DNA from: Cognatishimia coralii
GTDB taxonomy: Bacteria > Pseudomonadota > Alphaproteobacteria > Rhodobacterales > Rhodobacteraceae
Reading direction: 5' to 3'
DNA: 64,000 bases
Assembly: GCF_037478305.1 (NCBI RefSeq)
Contig: NZ_JBBGAZ010000001.1
Coordinates: 496,001 to 560,000 of the forward strand
The notes under the pieces were generated by a model. The model was not told the origin of the DNA. It saw nothing but the letters and a program-made list of their open reading frames with translations, and did no database searches. This document shows, in pieces, positions 14,941 to 25,964 of this stretch (the stretch's first letter is position 1; each line of letters starts with the position of its first letter). The position numbers and the translations under genes are program-made.

Positions 14941-14991
14941 CGGACACCATAATGGAAACCATGCGCCCCCGAGATCCTCGGGGGCTTTTTT
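14924..14991 (+). promoter_or_regulatory. Transcription attenuator of ilvIH
   Basis: Anti-terminator: GGCGCATGG (14924-14932) can pair with CCATGCGCC (14959-14967). Terminator: GCCCCCGAG/CTCGGGGGC (14965-14985) plus TTTTTT (14986-14991). The two share bases 14965-14967, so they are alternatives. The first anti-terminator arm lies over the end of the leader ORF, so normal translation would cover it and allow the terminator to form. Confidence 0.85.
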
Positions 14992-15038
14992 GTACATAAC
15001 GCACGCAAAACCGACAAACGGTGTGAACGGAGAAGAAA

Positions 15039-16793
<1,755 letters not shown>

Positions 16794-16805
16794 GGAAATT
16801 CGATT

Positions 16806-17369
16806 ATGGCTGCTCTAAAAATCAAAAAAGGCGCTTCAAGCCACTCCGCCTATAACCTCCGCCCGACCTTCTCGGATGTCGAAGAGGTGCACACGCTGGC
16901 GGTCCTCGTGACCAACGAGCCTGGCGTGCTGGCGCGAGTCATCGGCCTCTTCTCGGGCCGTGGCTACAACATCGAAAGCCTCACAGTGGCAGAGGTCGAC
17001 CACACCGGTCACACCTCGCGCATCACCATTGTCACCAAAGGCAAACCGCAGATCATCGAACAGATCAAAACCCAGCTGGGCCGCATTGTGCCTGTTCATG
17101 AGGTGCATGACCTGACAGTCGAAGGTCCATCAGTGGAACGCGAGCTGGGCCTCTTCAAAGTCGCAGGCGAAGGCGACAAGCGCGTCGAAGCCATGCGTCT
17201 GGCCGACATCTTCCGCGCCAATGTGGTGGATACGACGCTAGAAAGCTTCGTTTTCGAGCTCACCGGCGCGCCAGAAAAGATCGACGCATTCGCAGATCTC
17301 ATGCGCCCACTCGGCCTTGTCGAAGTCGCGCGAACAGGCGTTGCTGCGCTCGCCCGAGGCGCACATTAA
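16806..17369 (+). CDS. ilvH: Acetolactate synthase small (regulatory) subunit
   Basis: 187 aa. An N-terminal ACT domain (about residues 28-100; TLAVLVTNEPGVLARVIGLFSGRGYNIESL) binds valine for feedback inhibition, followed by the ALS_ss C-terminal domain. It partners with the ilvI product and forms an operon with it. The first 25 residues, basic and polar, precede the ACT domain, a feature also seen in related alphaproteobacteria. A strong terminator follows immediately. Confidence 0.95.
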   Translation: MAALKIKKGASSHSAYNLRPTFSDVEEVHTLAVLVTNEPGVLARVIGLFSGRGYNIESLTVAEVDHTGHTSRITIVTKGKPQIIEQIKTQLGRIVPVHEVHDLTVEGPSVERELGLFKVAGEGDKRVEAMRLADIFRANVVDTTLESFVFELTGAPEKIDAFADLMRPLGLVEVARTGVAALARGAH

Positions 17370-17394
17370 CTAAGCCAAATATCCAAACAAAAAT

Positions 17395-17416
17395 GGGCGC
17401 CTAGGCGCCCTTTTTT
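17395..17416 (+). terminator. Terminator of ilvIH
   Basis: A perfect 16-base palindrome, GGGCGCCTAGGCGCCC, is followed by TTTTTT. Upstream AAAAA makes it partly bidirectional for the converging prfB. Confidence 0.85.
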
Positions 17417-17434
17417 ATGCGATACCGCATCTTT

Positions 17435-17476
17435 TTCTCTTGCTGAAAGTATCCCGGGGTCTGGGGCAGAGCCCCA
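17435..17476 (-). repeat. Intergenic REP-like element, copy 1
   Basis: Read on the minus strand it gives GGGGCTCTGCCCCAGACCCC, then GGGATACTTTCAGCAAGAG. The same architecture (GC hairpin, CCCCGGGATA, TTTC-CAGCAAGAGAAA) occurs at 63693-63739. Both copies lie between converging genes. Confidence 0.7.
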
Positions 17477-17481
17477 GGGAA

Positions 17482-18609
17482 TTAATCCTCAGCCTGCGCA
17501 TCCGCCCGAGACTTACCAGACACGTTCAACGCCAATGTCGCGGCCATAAACCCATCGAGATCCCCATCCAGAACCCCTTTGGTGTCCGAGGTCTCGTGGT
17601 TCGTGCGCAAATCCTTCACCATCTGATAAGGCTGCAGAACATACGACCGGATCTGGTTACCCCAGCCCGCGTCGCCTTTGCTCTCATGCGCCTCGTTGAT
17701 GGCCGCATTCCGACGATCCAGCTCTTGCTGATAGAGCCGCGATTTCAGAGCCTTCATCGCGATATCGCGGTTCTGGTGCTGAGACTTCTCAGAGCTGGTC
17801 ACAACGATCCCAGTGGGGATGTGTGTGATCCGCACGGCCGAGTCCGTCGTGTTCACGTGCTGACCACCGGCACCCGAGGAGCGATAGGTGTCGATACGAA
17901 TATCGGCTGGGTTCACTTCGATCTCGATATTGTCGTCGACCACCGGATAAACCCAGACAGAACTAAAGGACGTATGCCGTTTGGCAGCACTATCAAAGGG
18001 CGAAATCCGCACCAGACGATGCACGCCGCTTTCGGACTTCAGCCAGCCATAGGCGTTGTGGCCCGAGATCTTATAGGCCGCCGACTTAATCCCAGCCTCT
18101 TCGCCCGAGGTCATGGACTGTAGCTCAACAGTATAGCCGCGCTTTTCAGCCCACCGCACATACATGCGCGCCAGCATCGAAGCCCAGTCGCAGCTCTCCG
18201 TGCCACCCGCGCCTGAGTTGATCTCAAGGAAGGTGTCGTTGCTATCCGCCTCGCCATCCAGCAGAGCCTCCAGCTCTTTTTCCGCCGCCGTGATCGCCAG
18301 CGCCGCAATGGCCGCCTCGGCCTCTGCGATGACCTCGTCGTCCTCTTCTATCTCGCCCAATTCAATAAGCTCGATGTTGTCCGACAGCTCCGTCTCCAGC
18401 TGTTTCACGCCATCAATGGCATCCACCAACAACTGACGCTCGCGCATCAGTTTCTGCGCGGCCTCGGCGTCATCCCAAAGGTTCGGATCCTCAACCCGCG
18501 CGTTGAATTCCTCAAGCCGGAATTCCGCGGTCTCCCAGTTCAGCCGCTGTTTCAGCAGATCCACGGATTTCTCGATCTCCGTGACGGTGTTTTGAACCTC
18601 GGCGCGCAT
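17482..18609 (-). CDS. prfB: Peptide chain release factor 2
   Basis: 375 aa from MRAEVQNTVTEIEK; upstream codons to 18690 are in frame but do not look coding. It terminates translation at UGA and UAA. The catalytic GGQ loop (SSGAGGQHVN, about residue 250) and the SPF stop-recognition tripeptide (VRISPFDS) are both present, preceded by the N-terminal helical domain. No programmed frameshift is needed: the frame is continuous, unlike E. coli prfB. It is the last gene on this strand after mrcA, converging on ilvIH. Confidence 0.95.
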   Translation of the reverse strand: MRAEVQNTVTEIEKSVDLLKQRLNWETAEFRLEEFNARVEDPNLWDDAEAAQKLMRERQLLVDAIDGVKQLETELSDNIELIELGEIEEDDEVIAEAEAAIAALAITAAEKELEALLDGEADSNDTFLEINSGAGGTESCDWASMLARMYVRWAEKRGYTVELQSMTSGEEAGIKSAAYKISGHNAYGWLKSESGVHRLVRISPFDSAAKRHTSFSSVWVYPVVDDNIEIEVNPADIRIDTYRSSGAGGQHVNTTDSAVRITHIPTGIVVTSSEKSQHQNRDIAMKALKSRLYQQELDRRNAAINEAHESKGDAGWGNQIRSYVLQPYQMVKDLRTNHETSDTKGVLDGDLDGFMAATLALNVSGKSRADAQAED

Positions 18610-18702
18610 GGGATTGTCCTGTCTATCATTCTTAATCTGCGTGATAGACCAGAGGCCAAAGAGGGGCAAGCGCCCCTGCCCCCAATCCACCGCTGTTATA
18701 GG

Positions 18703-21255
18703 TTAATAAAGGCCGCCCGAACTGAGCGTGCCGAAAGAGGCGCTTGGCGTCACAACCGTGCTTTCACCCGTCGAGGTGATGACTTCGGTCACGACCTCTG
18801 TGTCGACCTCGTCAAAGAGCGGCAGGTTTGAGCCCATCGCAAAGCCGCCGTCAAAGGCCACGCCAAAGACAGGCTCTTCGCCAAGCCGGAAGTATTCCGC
18901 CACAACATTGTCTCCAGAGGCCTCAGGCGAGAGCTGTGCACCAGAGAAGCGGTCAATATTGATGAACTGACCACCCGGTGGCACGCGGAAAGCACCGCCG
19001 CCGTATTTCTCGACCGCCGCTTGCATGAATTCGTTGAACACTGGCCCACAGGTATTGCCGCCAAAGGTATTGCGCCCCAAAGGTGTCGGCGTGTCATAGC
19101 CAATGTAGCAACCCGCCACCATCGTGTTAGTAAAGCCCACGAACCAGACGTCCTTCGCTTCGTTGGTGGTGCCGGTCTTGCCCGCTGCAGGCACATCCAG
19201 GTTGATCGCCCGAGAGGCCGAGCCCCGATCCACAACGCCACGCATCATAGAGGTCAGTTGATAGGCGGTGATCGCATCCATAACCCGCTCACGATTGCTG
19301 GTGATACGAGGGCTGCTGTCAGCCGCGAGCTCTGCAAAAGCACAGTCCTCGCACGAACGCTGGTCGTGGCGATAAATCGTCTGGCCCGCGCGGTCCTGAA
19401 CACGGTCCACAAGCGTCGGCTCCACGCGCTCGCCGCCATTGGCAAACATCGCGTAGGCCGCAACCATCTTGTAGAGCGTGGTTTCCTCGGACCCCAATGA
19501 GTTCGCAAGGAAGGGGTTCATATCGTCATAGACGCCAAAGCGTTCGGCGTAATCAGCGACGGTTTCCATCCCGATCTCTTTCGCGAGGCGGATGGTCATC
19601 AAGTTCCGAGAGTACTCGATCCCTGTTCGCAAAGGCGTAGGGCCATAGAATTTGTCGGACGAGTTTTTCGGCCGCCACAATCCTTCAGGTGTATCGATCT
19701 CAATCGGCGCATCGATAACAATTGTGGCCGGAGAGTAGCCACTGTCCAGCGCTGCAGCATAAACGAAAGGTTTGAAACTCGAGCCAGGCTGTCGCCGCGC
19801 CTGAGTCGCGCGGTTGAAAACCGACTGCTCGTAGCTGAAGCCACCCTGCATCGCGAGTACGCGACCGTTGTTCACGTCCATGGCCATAAAGCCACCCTGA
19901 ACCTCTGACACCTGCCGCAAAGACCAGCGTTCAAAGTTGCCGTCTTCGTCTTTCACTTCGCGCACAAGCACCACTTCACCTTCGCGCAAAAGGTCGCCGG
20001 CGACCTTGGCTTGCGGGCCGAGTTCATCGTCCTCAAGCTGCTTGCGCGCCCAGGTCACATCGGTTGGGTTGATGAAGTGCCCATCGGCGTCATCTGGCAC
20101 GCCTTCGATGCCGATACGCGCGTCGCGATTGCCGACAAAAAGCACCACGGCAGGGTGCCATTTTCCGTCCAAATCAATGTCGCGCGGGACTTCGACGTCG
20201 CGGAGTGCTTCGCGCCATGCGGCCTCGTCATTCAGCAGATCGGTCGAGATGGTTTTGCCGGTTCCCCGCCAAACACCTTGGTCACGGTCATACTTCTCAA
20301 GCGCGTGTCGCAAGGCCGTCGCGGCCACGTTCTGAAGCTCTGGATCAAGCGTCGCGCGTACGGCCATGCCACCGGTAAAGAACTCTTCCTCACCAAAATC
20401 GCGGCTCAGCTGGCGGCGGATTTCATCGGTGAAATAGTCTCTGGAAGGCAGCGCAGAGCGGAAGCTGTCATAGTCACCATTTTGAACTGAAAGTAATGGT
20501 TGAGCTACTTCAATTTCATAAACGTCTTCAGTGATATAGCCATTTTCCTTCATCTCCTTCAGAACGAAGTCACGCCGACTTAGTAGTCTCTCTTTACGGC
20601 GTACAGGATGGAACTGAGATGGCGCTTTTGGCATGGACGCAAGCGTCGCTGCCTCATGCGGCGCAAGCTCTGACAGTGTCTTGTTGAAATAGGTCTGTGC
20701 CGCCGCAGCCACCCCATAAGAGTTCTGTCCAAGGAAGATCTCGTTCATGTAAAGTTCGAGGATACTTTCCTTATCCAGCGTCTCTTCGATGCGGGTCGCG
20801 AGGATGATTTCTTTTATCTTCCGCTCGATCTGACGGTCGCCAGACAAAAGGAAATTCTTCATCACCTGCTGGGTGATCGTCGACGCACCGCGCACGTTTT
20901 GACCGCGGGACCGAACGGCCTCGACAAAGGCCGCCGCAATGCCGCGCGCGTCGTAGCCCGCGTGCTGATAAAAGTTCTTATCCTCGGCCGAAATGAAGGC
21001 CTGTTTCACTAGATCCGGGATCTCTTCGGCCGGGACAAAAAGACGCCGCTCTTTGGCGAATTCGTCGATGATGCGCCCTTCGCGGGAATATATCCGGCTG
21101 ATCGTAGGCGGCTGATACTGCGCCAGGGATTCATGGCTCGGAAGGTCATAGCTATAGATATAGAGCACCGCGCCAATGGACAGGGCGACCACAGCGATCC
21201 CCATCGTCACGAATGTGAAGATGCCCCCGAAGAAAGAGAGTATAAATCTAATCAC
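18703..21255 (-). CDS. mrcA: Penicillin-binding protein 1A (bifunctional)
   Basis: 850 aa, class A PBP. N-terminal membrane anchor (about 1-30); glycosyltransferase GT51 domain with catalytic SAEDKNFYQHAGYD and GASTITQQVMKNF motifs (about 90-260); an OB-like insertion with long acidic loops; then the transpeptidase with active-site serine in GSSFKPFVYA (about 490), the S-x-N type motif in GIEYSRNLMT, and the KTGTT triad member. It polymerises and cross-links peptidoglycan on the periplasmic side. It lies between amiC and prfB on the same strand; the upstream amidase is probably co-transcribed. Confidence 0.95.
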   Translation of the reverse strand: MIRFILSFFGGIFTFVTMGIAVVALSIGAVLYIYSYDLPSHESLAQYQPPTISRIYSREGRIIDEFAKERRLFVPAEEIPDLVKQAFISAEDKNFYQHAGYDARGIAAAFVEAVRSRGQNVRGASTITQQVMKNFLLSGDRQIERKIKEIILATRIEETLDKESILELYMNEIFLGQNSYGVAAAAQTYFNKTLSELAPHEAATLASMPKAPSQFHPVRRKERLLSRRDFVLKEMKENGYITEDVYEIEVAQPLLSVQNGDYDSFRSALPSRDYFTDEIRRQLSRDFGEEEFFTGGMAVRATLDPELQNVAATALRHALEKYDRDQGVWRGTGKTISTDLLNDEAAWREALRDVEVPRDIDLDGKWHPAVVLFVGNRDARIGIEGVPDDADGHFINPTDVTWARKQLEDDELGPQAKVAGDLLREGEVVLVREVKDEDGNFERWSLRQVSEVQGGFMAMDVNNGRVLAMQGGFSYEQSVFNRATQARRQPGSSFKPFVYAAALDSGYSPATIVIDAPIEIDTPEGLWRPKNSSDKFYGPTPLRTGIEYSRNLMTIRLAKEIGMETVADYAERFGVYDDMNPFLANSLGSEETTLYKMVAAYAMFANGGERVEPTLVDRVQDRAGQTIYRHDQRSCEDCAFAELAADSSPRITSNRERVMDAITAYQLTSMMRGVVDRGSASRAINLDVPAAGKTGTTNEAKDVWFVGFTNTMVAGCYIGYDTPTPLGRNTFGGNTCGPVFNEFMQAAVEKYGGGAFRVPPGGQFINIDRFSGAQLSPEASGDNVVAEYFRLGEEPVFGVAFDGGFAMGSNLPLFDEVDTEVVTEVITSTGESTVVTPSASFGTLSSGGLY

Positions 21256-21353
21256 TTTGAACCCTGGCTTGTTGCTGGTTTTGTATAGCTGTGGATGACA
21301 AAGGGGTCAAAACACAACAAGGGGAAAAATCTGCGGTTTTTCGCGTATATCAG

Positions 21354-22586
21354 TCAGTTGTTCGTGAGATTGCGCGCGGTTTCATCCGCTACCACCCAGG
21401 CCTGCAGCCCGTCGCGTATGCCATTGGCCAATGCCTGCCGCCACGCGGGGTCGGTGATGTTGGCGAGGTCACGTTCAGAGGACATGAAGCCGATCTCGAT
21501 CAGAACCGAGGGGATGTCGGCGGCTTTCAGCACCGAAAACCCGCCCTGACGGTAAGGGTGTTTGTTCAATTCCCCAACCGCGCCCTGCATGCCCAGAACC
21601 ATCGCTTTTGCGAGCCGTTCTGACCGTGGGGCCGTTTCGCGGCGGGCGATATCCAATAGGACTTCTGCCACCTGATCTTCTGTGCCCGTCAAATCAATGC
21701 CAGAGAGCACATCTGACCGGTTGTGACGCTCGGCCAGATACTGGGACGCAGCATCGCTGGCCTCGTCAGACAGGGTATAGACGGTCGCGCCTTGTGCGTA
21801 GCCTTCCAGCACTGTGTCTGCGTGGAGCGAAATGAATATGTCAGCCGCGACTTCATGGGCGATGGCGACACGACGTTCCAAAGACACAAAGGTATCTTCG
21901 CGCCGCGTCAGAATGATCTCAAAATTGCCAGCGCGGCGTAGAGTGTCGCGCAATTCACGCGCGAACTGCAGGGTGATCTGCTTTTCCGACCATTCCCCAC
22001 GCTCGGCCCCCGGATCAATACCGCCATGGCCCGGGTCCAAGACAATCACCGTCGGTGCCCAGTCAGGTTTTGCCTCTCGGTCCTCACGCGTGATCGCGGC
22101 CTCGGGCAGATCCCAGCGCGGATCATTGGGCGCGCCGGCCTTCGCGGAGAAGTCCTCAGCACTAGCCGCCTCTAAGCGCACGGACAACACAACTGGCCCC
22201 TGCCCGTCGCCGAGCTTCATCTCCGCGGTCTTGAGTACCATGGGCACGCTCAGATCTGCGACCATACGACTCCACCCCGGACGAAAAGCCCCAACGCGCA
22301 CGTCCGAGATATTCTTGGCTTGATCCAATGCATCAGCGTTGACGCCCGTCCAATCGACCTCTCTGAAATCGATCACCAAACGGCGTGGCTCATCCAGAGT
22401 GAATATCCTCCAAGGCAGGCCTTGGGACAAAGACAGATCGATCTGAACGCCGCCACGGCGAGCATCAGAAATGGCGCTATTGGCCACATCCACCCGCGCC
22501 AACGCCGTGAAATCCTGCGCAGACGCAGGCGCGGCAAGGCTAGCGAGGGCACAAAGCCCAAGACAAAAAGATCGAAGTCTGCTCAT
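21354..22586 (-). CDS. amiC: N-acetylmuramoyl-L-alanine amidase (AmiC-like)
   Basis: 410 aa with a Sec signal peptide (MSRLRSFCLGLCALASLAAPASAQ). An AMIN domain for septal targeting (about 30-140) is followed by a zinc-dependent Amidase_3 domain: VIVLDPGHGGIDPGA gives the first zinc histidine, then a glutamate in WSEKQ, and HAD in FISLHADTV. The catalytic E near the end is in VLIEIGFMSS. It splits septal peptidoglycan during daughter-cell separation. It is adjacent to the PBP1a gene, a linkage common in Rhodobacterales. Confidence 0.93.
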   Translation of the reverse strand: MSRLRSFCLGLCALASLAAPASAQDFTALARVDVANSAISDARRGGVQIDLSLSQGLPWRIFTLDEPRRLVIDFREVDWTGVNADALDQAKNISDVRVGAFRPGWSRMVADLSVPMVLKTAEMKLGDGQGPVVLSVRLEAASAEDFSAKAGAPNDPRWDLPEAAITREDREAKPDWAPTVIVLDPGHGGIDPGAERGEWSEKQITLQFARELRDTLRRAGNFEIILTRREDTFVSLERRVAIAHEVAADIFISLHADTVLEGYAQGATVYTLSDEASDAASQYLAERHNRSDVLSGIDLTGTEDQVAEVLLDIARRETAPRSERLAKAMVLGMQGAVGELNKHPYRQGGFSVLKAADIPSVLIEIGFMSSERDLANITDPAWRQALANGIRDGLQAWVVADETARNLTNN

Positions 22587-22643
22587 GGTCCAACTCTTTG
22601 GTTGTTTCCAAAGAGACTACATCAGACAGGCGGCGCTGAGAAC

Positions 22644-23795
22644 TTAAAGATGGCTGCGTTCACGCATAAATGTCTCAAGCCGCAACAATCCCTCAGCAAT
22701 ATCGGCGCTTGAACGCGCATAAGAGAAGCGCAGCGTGCTATGGCCTCGCTCTGGATCGAAATCCAGACCCGGGGTGACGGCGACTTTCGCCTTCGCAAGG
22801 ATCTCGGCCGCAAACGCGCGGCTGTCGTCGGTAAAGTCACTCACGTCGACATAGACGTAAAAGGCCCCATCGGGCGGCGCGAACTTGGTGAAGCCAGCCT
22901 TTGGCAGCCCTTCCAGCATCAAACGCCGATTTTCGCGATATACAGCCATATTGGCCTCAAGCTCATCGGTGGCATCCATCGCCGCCAGTGCTGCCACCTG
23001 AGACACATGCGGCGCGCAGATGAACATGTTCTGCGCCAGACGTTCGACCGAGCGTACATGATCCTCAGGAACGACCATCCAGCCGATCCTCCAGCCGGTC
23101 ATCGAGAAATACTTCGAGAAGGAATTGATCACATAGCAATCATCAGTCAGCTCAAGCGCAGTGACGGCTTTGGCCTCATATTCAATACCGTGATAAATCT
23201 CGTCACTGATAAAACTCGCGCCCTTGGCATGGGTCGCATCAATCAGCGCTTGCATCGCGGGTTTATCTAGCATCGTCCCCGTCGGATTGGCCGGAGAGGC
23301 TACCATCAAACCAGCGATATCCAGATCCGCGAAATCATCCGGCACAGGCTGCAAACGGTTTTCCGGCGCAGAGCGTAAATCCAGTGGATTGAGCGATAAG
23401 GCTTTTAGGATCTGACGATAGCTCGGATACCCCGGCGCGCCAATCGCCACAGTATCCCCCGCATCAAAAAGCGCCGTAAAGGTCAAGAGAAACGCTGCCG
23501 AGCTCCCCGAAGTCACAACAATCCGCTCAGGGTTCAGATCGACGTTATACCAGTCGCCATAAAGCTGCGCGACCCGAGCGCGCAACGCGGGCAACCCCAA
23601 GGCCACCGTGTAGCCCATGGCATCTTTCCGCATGGTCTCGGCAAGAACGCGCTGAGCGGCCTGAGGCGCGGCTGTGCCGGGCTGGCCGACCTCCATATGG
23701 ATGATATGCTCGCCTGCGGCCTCTGCCTTGCGGGCGGCCTCCATGACATCCATCACAATAAAGGGATCAACGGTGCTGCGACTGGACTTACGCAT
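22644..23795 (-). CDS. PLP-dependent aminotransferase, class I/II
   Basis: 383 aa from the ATG at 23795, which has a good GAGAGGA ribosome site. Residues further upstream in the same frame are antisense to the M48 gene. The fold-type I markers are visible: SGSSAAFLLTFTALF, ASPANPTGTML (substrate pocket N-P-T-G), ISDEIYHGIEY, and the PLP lysine in NSFSKYFSMTGWRIGW. It probably transfers amino groups from aspartate or an aromatic/alanine-like donor to a 2-oxo acid; the specificity cannot be read. The C-terminal FSYARSSADI carries the carboxylate-binding arginine. Confidence 0.88.
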   Translation of the reverse strand: MRKSSRSTVDPFIVMDVMEAARKAEAAGEHIIHMEVGQPGTAAPQAAQRVLAETMRKDAMGYTVALGLPALRARVAQLYGDWYNVDLNPERIVVTSGSSAAFLLTFTALFDAGDTVAIGAPGYPSYRQILKALSLNPLDLRSAPENRLQPVPDDFADLDIAGLMVASPANPTGTMLDKPAMQALIDATHAKGASFISDEIYHGIEYEAKAVTALELTDDCYVINSFSKYFSMTGWRIGWMVVPEDHVRSVERLAQNMFICAPHVSQVAALAAMDATDELEANMAVYRENRRLMLEGLPKAGFTKFAPPDGAFYVYVDVSDFTDDSRAFAAEILAKAKVAVTPGLDFDPERGHSTLRFSYARSSADIAEGLLRLETFMRERSHL

Positions 23796-23817
23796 GAAAT
23801 TCCTCTCTGGTACGCCC

Positions 23818-25179
23818 ATGATCTTTGAGCCTTTTCTGACCAAAGCGTCAACACGCTTGACCATCTTCGCGAGCATTTTCCTTGCGGCCTTGACCTTTGT
23901 GATGGTGACAGCCCCTGCCCGCGCAGCCACGATCATTCGTGACCCTGATATCGAGTATTCTCTGGCCCAGCTTGCCAAACCCATTCTTGCGGCGGCAGGG
24001 CTTGGCAGCAACGTGCGCGTCTTGGTGATCGACGACAACAAACTGAATGCCTTCGTAGTGGATAACCGCCACATATTCTTGCACTCAGGCCTAATCTTAA
24101 AAACCGACAACGCTGCGATGTTGCAGGCCGTGATCGCGCATGAGGCCGCCCATATCGCCAATGGACATATCACCCGTCGGATGCAGAACTTTGGCTCTGC
24201 GAGGACAGCGGCGAGCCTTGGTGGCGTGCTCGCGGCCATCGCAGGTGCAGCGGCAGGTAATCCTGAGCTGGGTGTTGGCCTCGCGCTTGGCGTAAACTCT
24301 TCTGCACAAAGGAACTTTCTGGCCCATACCCGCGCTGAAGAAGCCTCGGCCGATAAATCCGCCCTGCGCTATATGAAGACCGCGCGGGTCAATACGCAGG
24401 GCACGATTGACGTACTTGAGCTGTTTGAAGGTCAGGAACTCCTGAACACATCGCGCCAAGACCCCTATGTGCGCAGCCACCCGTTGACCCGAGACCGGAT
24501 CCGCGCCGCAAAAGCTGGCGCGCAAGCTCTGGTCCATGACGGGGATGAGGACGCCACTGCACAATATTGGTTTGGTCGCGCCAAGGGCAAGCTGTCTGCC
24601 TTTGAACGCCCGCCGAAATGGACAAAGCGCACGTTGAAAACTAGCCCAAGCAAAGACGTGCGCCTGATGCGCGAGGCGATCATGTATCATCGCCAGTCGC
24701 AGAAATCCAAAGCGATCGCCGCGCTGGACCAAGCGATTGCCATGCGGCCCCGAGATCCGTTCCTCTATGAACTCAAAGGTCAGATCCTGATTGAAAGCCG
24801 CGATCAGCAAGGGGCCTTGCGAGCTTATAAACGCGCTGCGGACCTTGCCCCGAACAATTCGCTTTGCCTGGGGGGCTATGGGCGCGCGCTCTTGTCCCTT
24901 AAGCGCTATAAAGAAGCGCGTGCTGTCCTTGAAAAAGCCCGTAGCATCGATTTCCGGGATTCCCGCGTGCTGCGCGATCTGGGCGCGGCCTATGCGGCGC
25001 TGGGCAATCGAGGCATGGCGGCGGTCGCGACAGCAGAACGCTATGCCTTGCAAGGCCGTATGAAAGACGCGGGCATCCATGCCAAACGCGCTGTCGGTCT
25101 TTTACCACAAGGTTCTGCTGGCTGGCGTCGAGCGGATGATATATTGCTGGCCGCAAAGCGCGCGGCGCGAAAGAAATAA
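23818..25179 (+). CDS. M48-family metalloprotease with TPR domain (BepA-like)
   Basis: About 453 aa with an N-terminal signal sequence ending APARA. The zinc site HEAAH-IANGH (HExxH) and a later Glu in the RAEEASADKSAL segment mark an M48 peptidase; the C-terminal half is TPR-like repeats (QSQKSKAIAALDQAIAMRPR and onward). The organisation is that of BepA/YfgC, a periplasmic protease-chaperone for outer-membrane protein assembly and LptD. The ATG at 23818 and the one at 23794 are both in frame; the latter shares CATG with the oppositely oriented aminotransferase start. Neither has a strong ribosome site. It runs straight into the DsbA-like gene. Confidence 0.88.
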   Translation: MIFEPFLTKASTRLTIFASIFLAALTFVMVTAPARAATIIRDPDIEYSLAQLAKPILAAAGLGSNVRVLVIDDNKLNAFVVDNRHIFLHSGLILKTDNAAMLQAVIAHEAAHIANGHITRRMQNFGSARTAASLGGVLAAIAGAAAGNPELGVGLALGVNSSAQRNFLAHTRAEEASADKSALRYMKTARVNTQGTIDVLELFEGQELLNTSRQDPYVRSHPLTRDRIRAAKAGAQALVHDGDEDATAQYWFGRAKGKLSAFERPPKWTKRTLKTSPSKDVRLMREAIMYHRQSQKSKAIAALDQAIAMRPRDPFLYELKGQILIESRDQQGALRAYKRAADLAPNNSLCLGGYGRALLSLKRYKEARAVLEKARSIDFRDSRVLRDLGAAYAALGNRGMAAVATAERYALQGRMKDAGIHAKRAVGLLPQGSAGWRRADDILLAAKRAARKK

Positions 25180-25190
25180 CGGAGAGATAC

Positions 25191-25964
25191 GTGAAAAACG
25201 CCCTTCTGGCCGGCCTGGCCGTTGCCACTTTGCTCTTGGCCGCTGCGGTCTATTCCACACGCGAACAGGACGCGCCGAATTTCGATCTGGCAAGCCTGTC
25301 CGCAGACGAGAAAACCGCGCTCCGCGGCGAAATTCGTGCCTATCTCTTGGACAATCCCGAAGTGATCTTCGAAGCCGTCGACATCGCGGAATCCCGTCAA
25401 GCCGAAGCGCAAGCGCAACAGGACGTGACGCTGGTGTCTGTCAACGCCGAAGACATATTTAACGACGGCTACAGCTGGATCGGCGGCAACCCAGAGGGCG
25501 ACATCACGCTGGTGGAGTTTGTCGATTACCGCTGCGGCTATTGCCGCCGCGCGCATGATGATGTGGCCGAACTGGTCAAGACAGATGGCAATATCCGCTT
25601 GATTATGAAGGAATTTCCAATCCTCGGCGAAGATTCCCTGCGCAGCTCGCAATTCGCGATTGCGGTGAAACAGATCGCCGGAGACGACTCTTACAAAGCC
25701 GCCCATGATGCTCTGATCACCATGCGGTCGGCCGCCAACGAAGTCACCCTGTCCCGTCTTGCCACCACGCTTGGCCTCGACGCCACCCAAATCCTTGCGC
25801 ATATGAACAGCGACGCCGTGCGCGAAGAGATCGCCACAACCCGTGCGCTAGCGCAGCGTCTTCAGATCTCGGGCACGCCAAGTTTTGTGATGCAAGACGA
25901 GCTTCTGCGCGGCTATGTGCCTTTGGAAGGTATGCAGCAGATGGTCGCTGGGAAACGCGGCTGA
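25191..25964 (+). CDS. DsbA-family thiol-disulfide oxidoreductase
   Basis: 257 aa, GTG start with a GGAGAG site. A non-cleaved or lipid-free N-terminal hydrophobic segment (about 5-20) anchors or exports it. The thioredoxin fold has the redox motif C115-G-Y-C118 and the cis-proline in SGTPSFVM. The N-terminal 80-residue extension with the helical DNPEVIFEAV motif is characteristic of the Com1/ScsC-like group. It oxidises or isomerises disulfides in the periplasm. It is 11 bases after the M48 protease gene, and the pair is consistent with outer-membrane protein folding. Confidence 0.9.
   Translation: MKNALLAGLAVATLLLAAAVYSTREQDAPNFDLASLSADEKTALRGEIRAYLLDNPEVIFEAVDIAESRQAEAQAQQDVTLVSVNAEDIFNDGYSWIGGNPEGDITLVEFVDYRCGYCRRAHDDVAELVKTDGNIRLIMKEFPILGEDSLRSSQFAIAVKQIAGDDSYKAAHDALITMRSAANEVTLSRLATTLGLDATQILAHMNSDAVREEIATTRALAQRLQISGTPSFVMQDELLRGYVPLEGMQQMVAGKRG

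Noticed and set aside
17482..18690. Programmed frameshift in prfB
   Set aside because: The frame is continuous from MRAEVQ to the stop; no in-frame UGA near codon 26 and no CTTTGA slippage sequence is needed.
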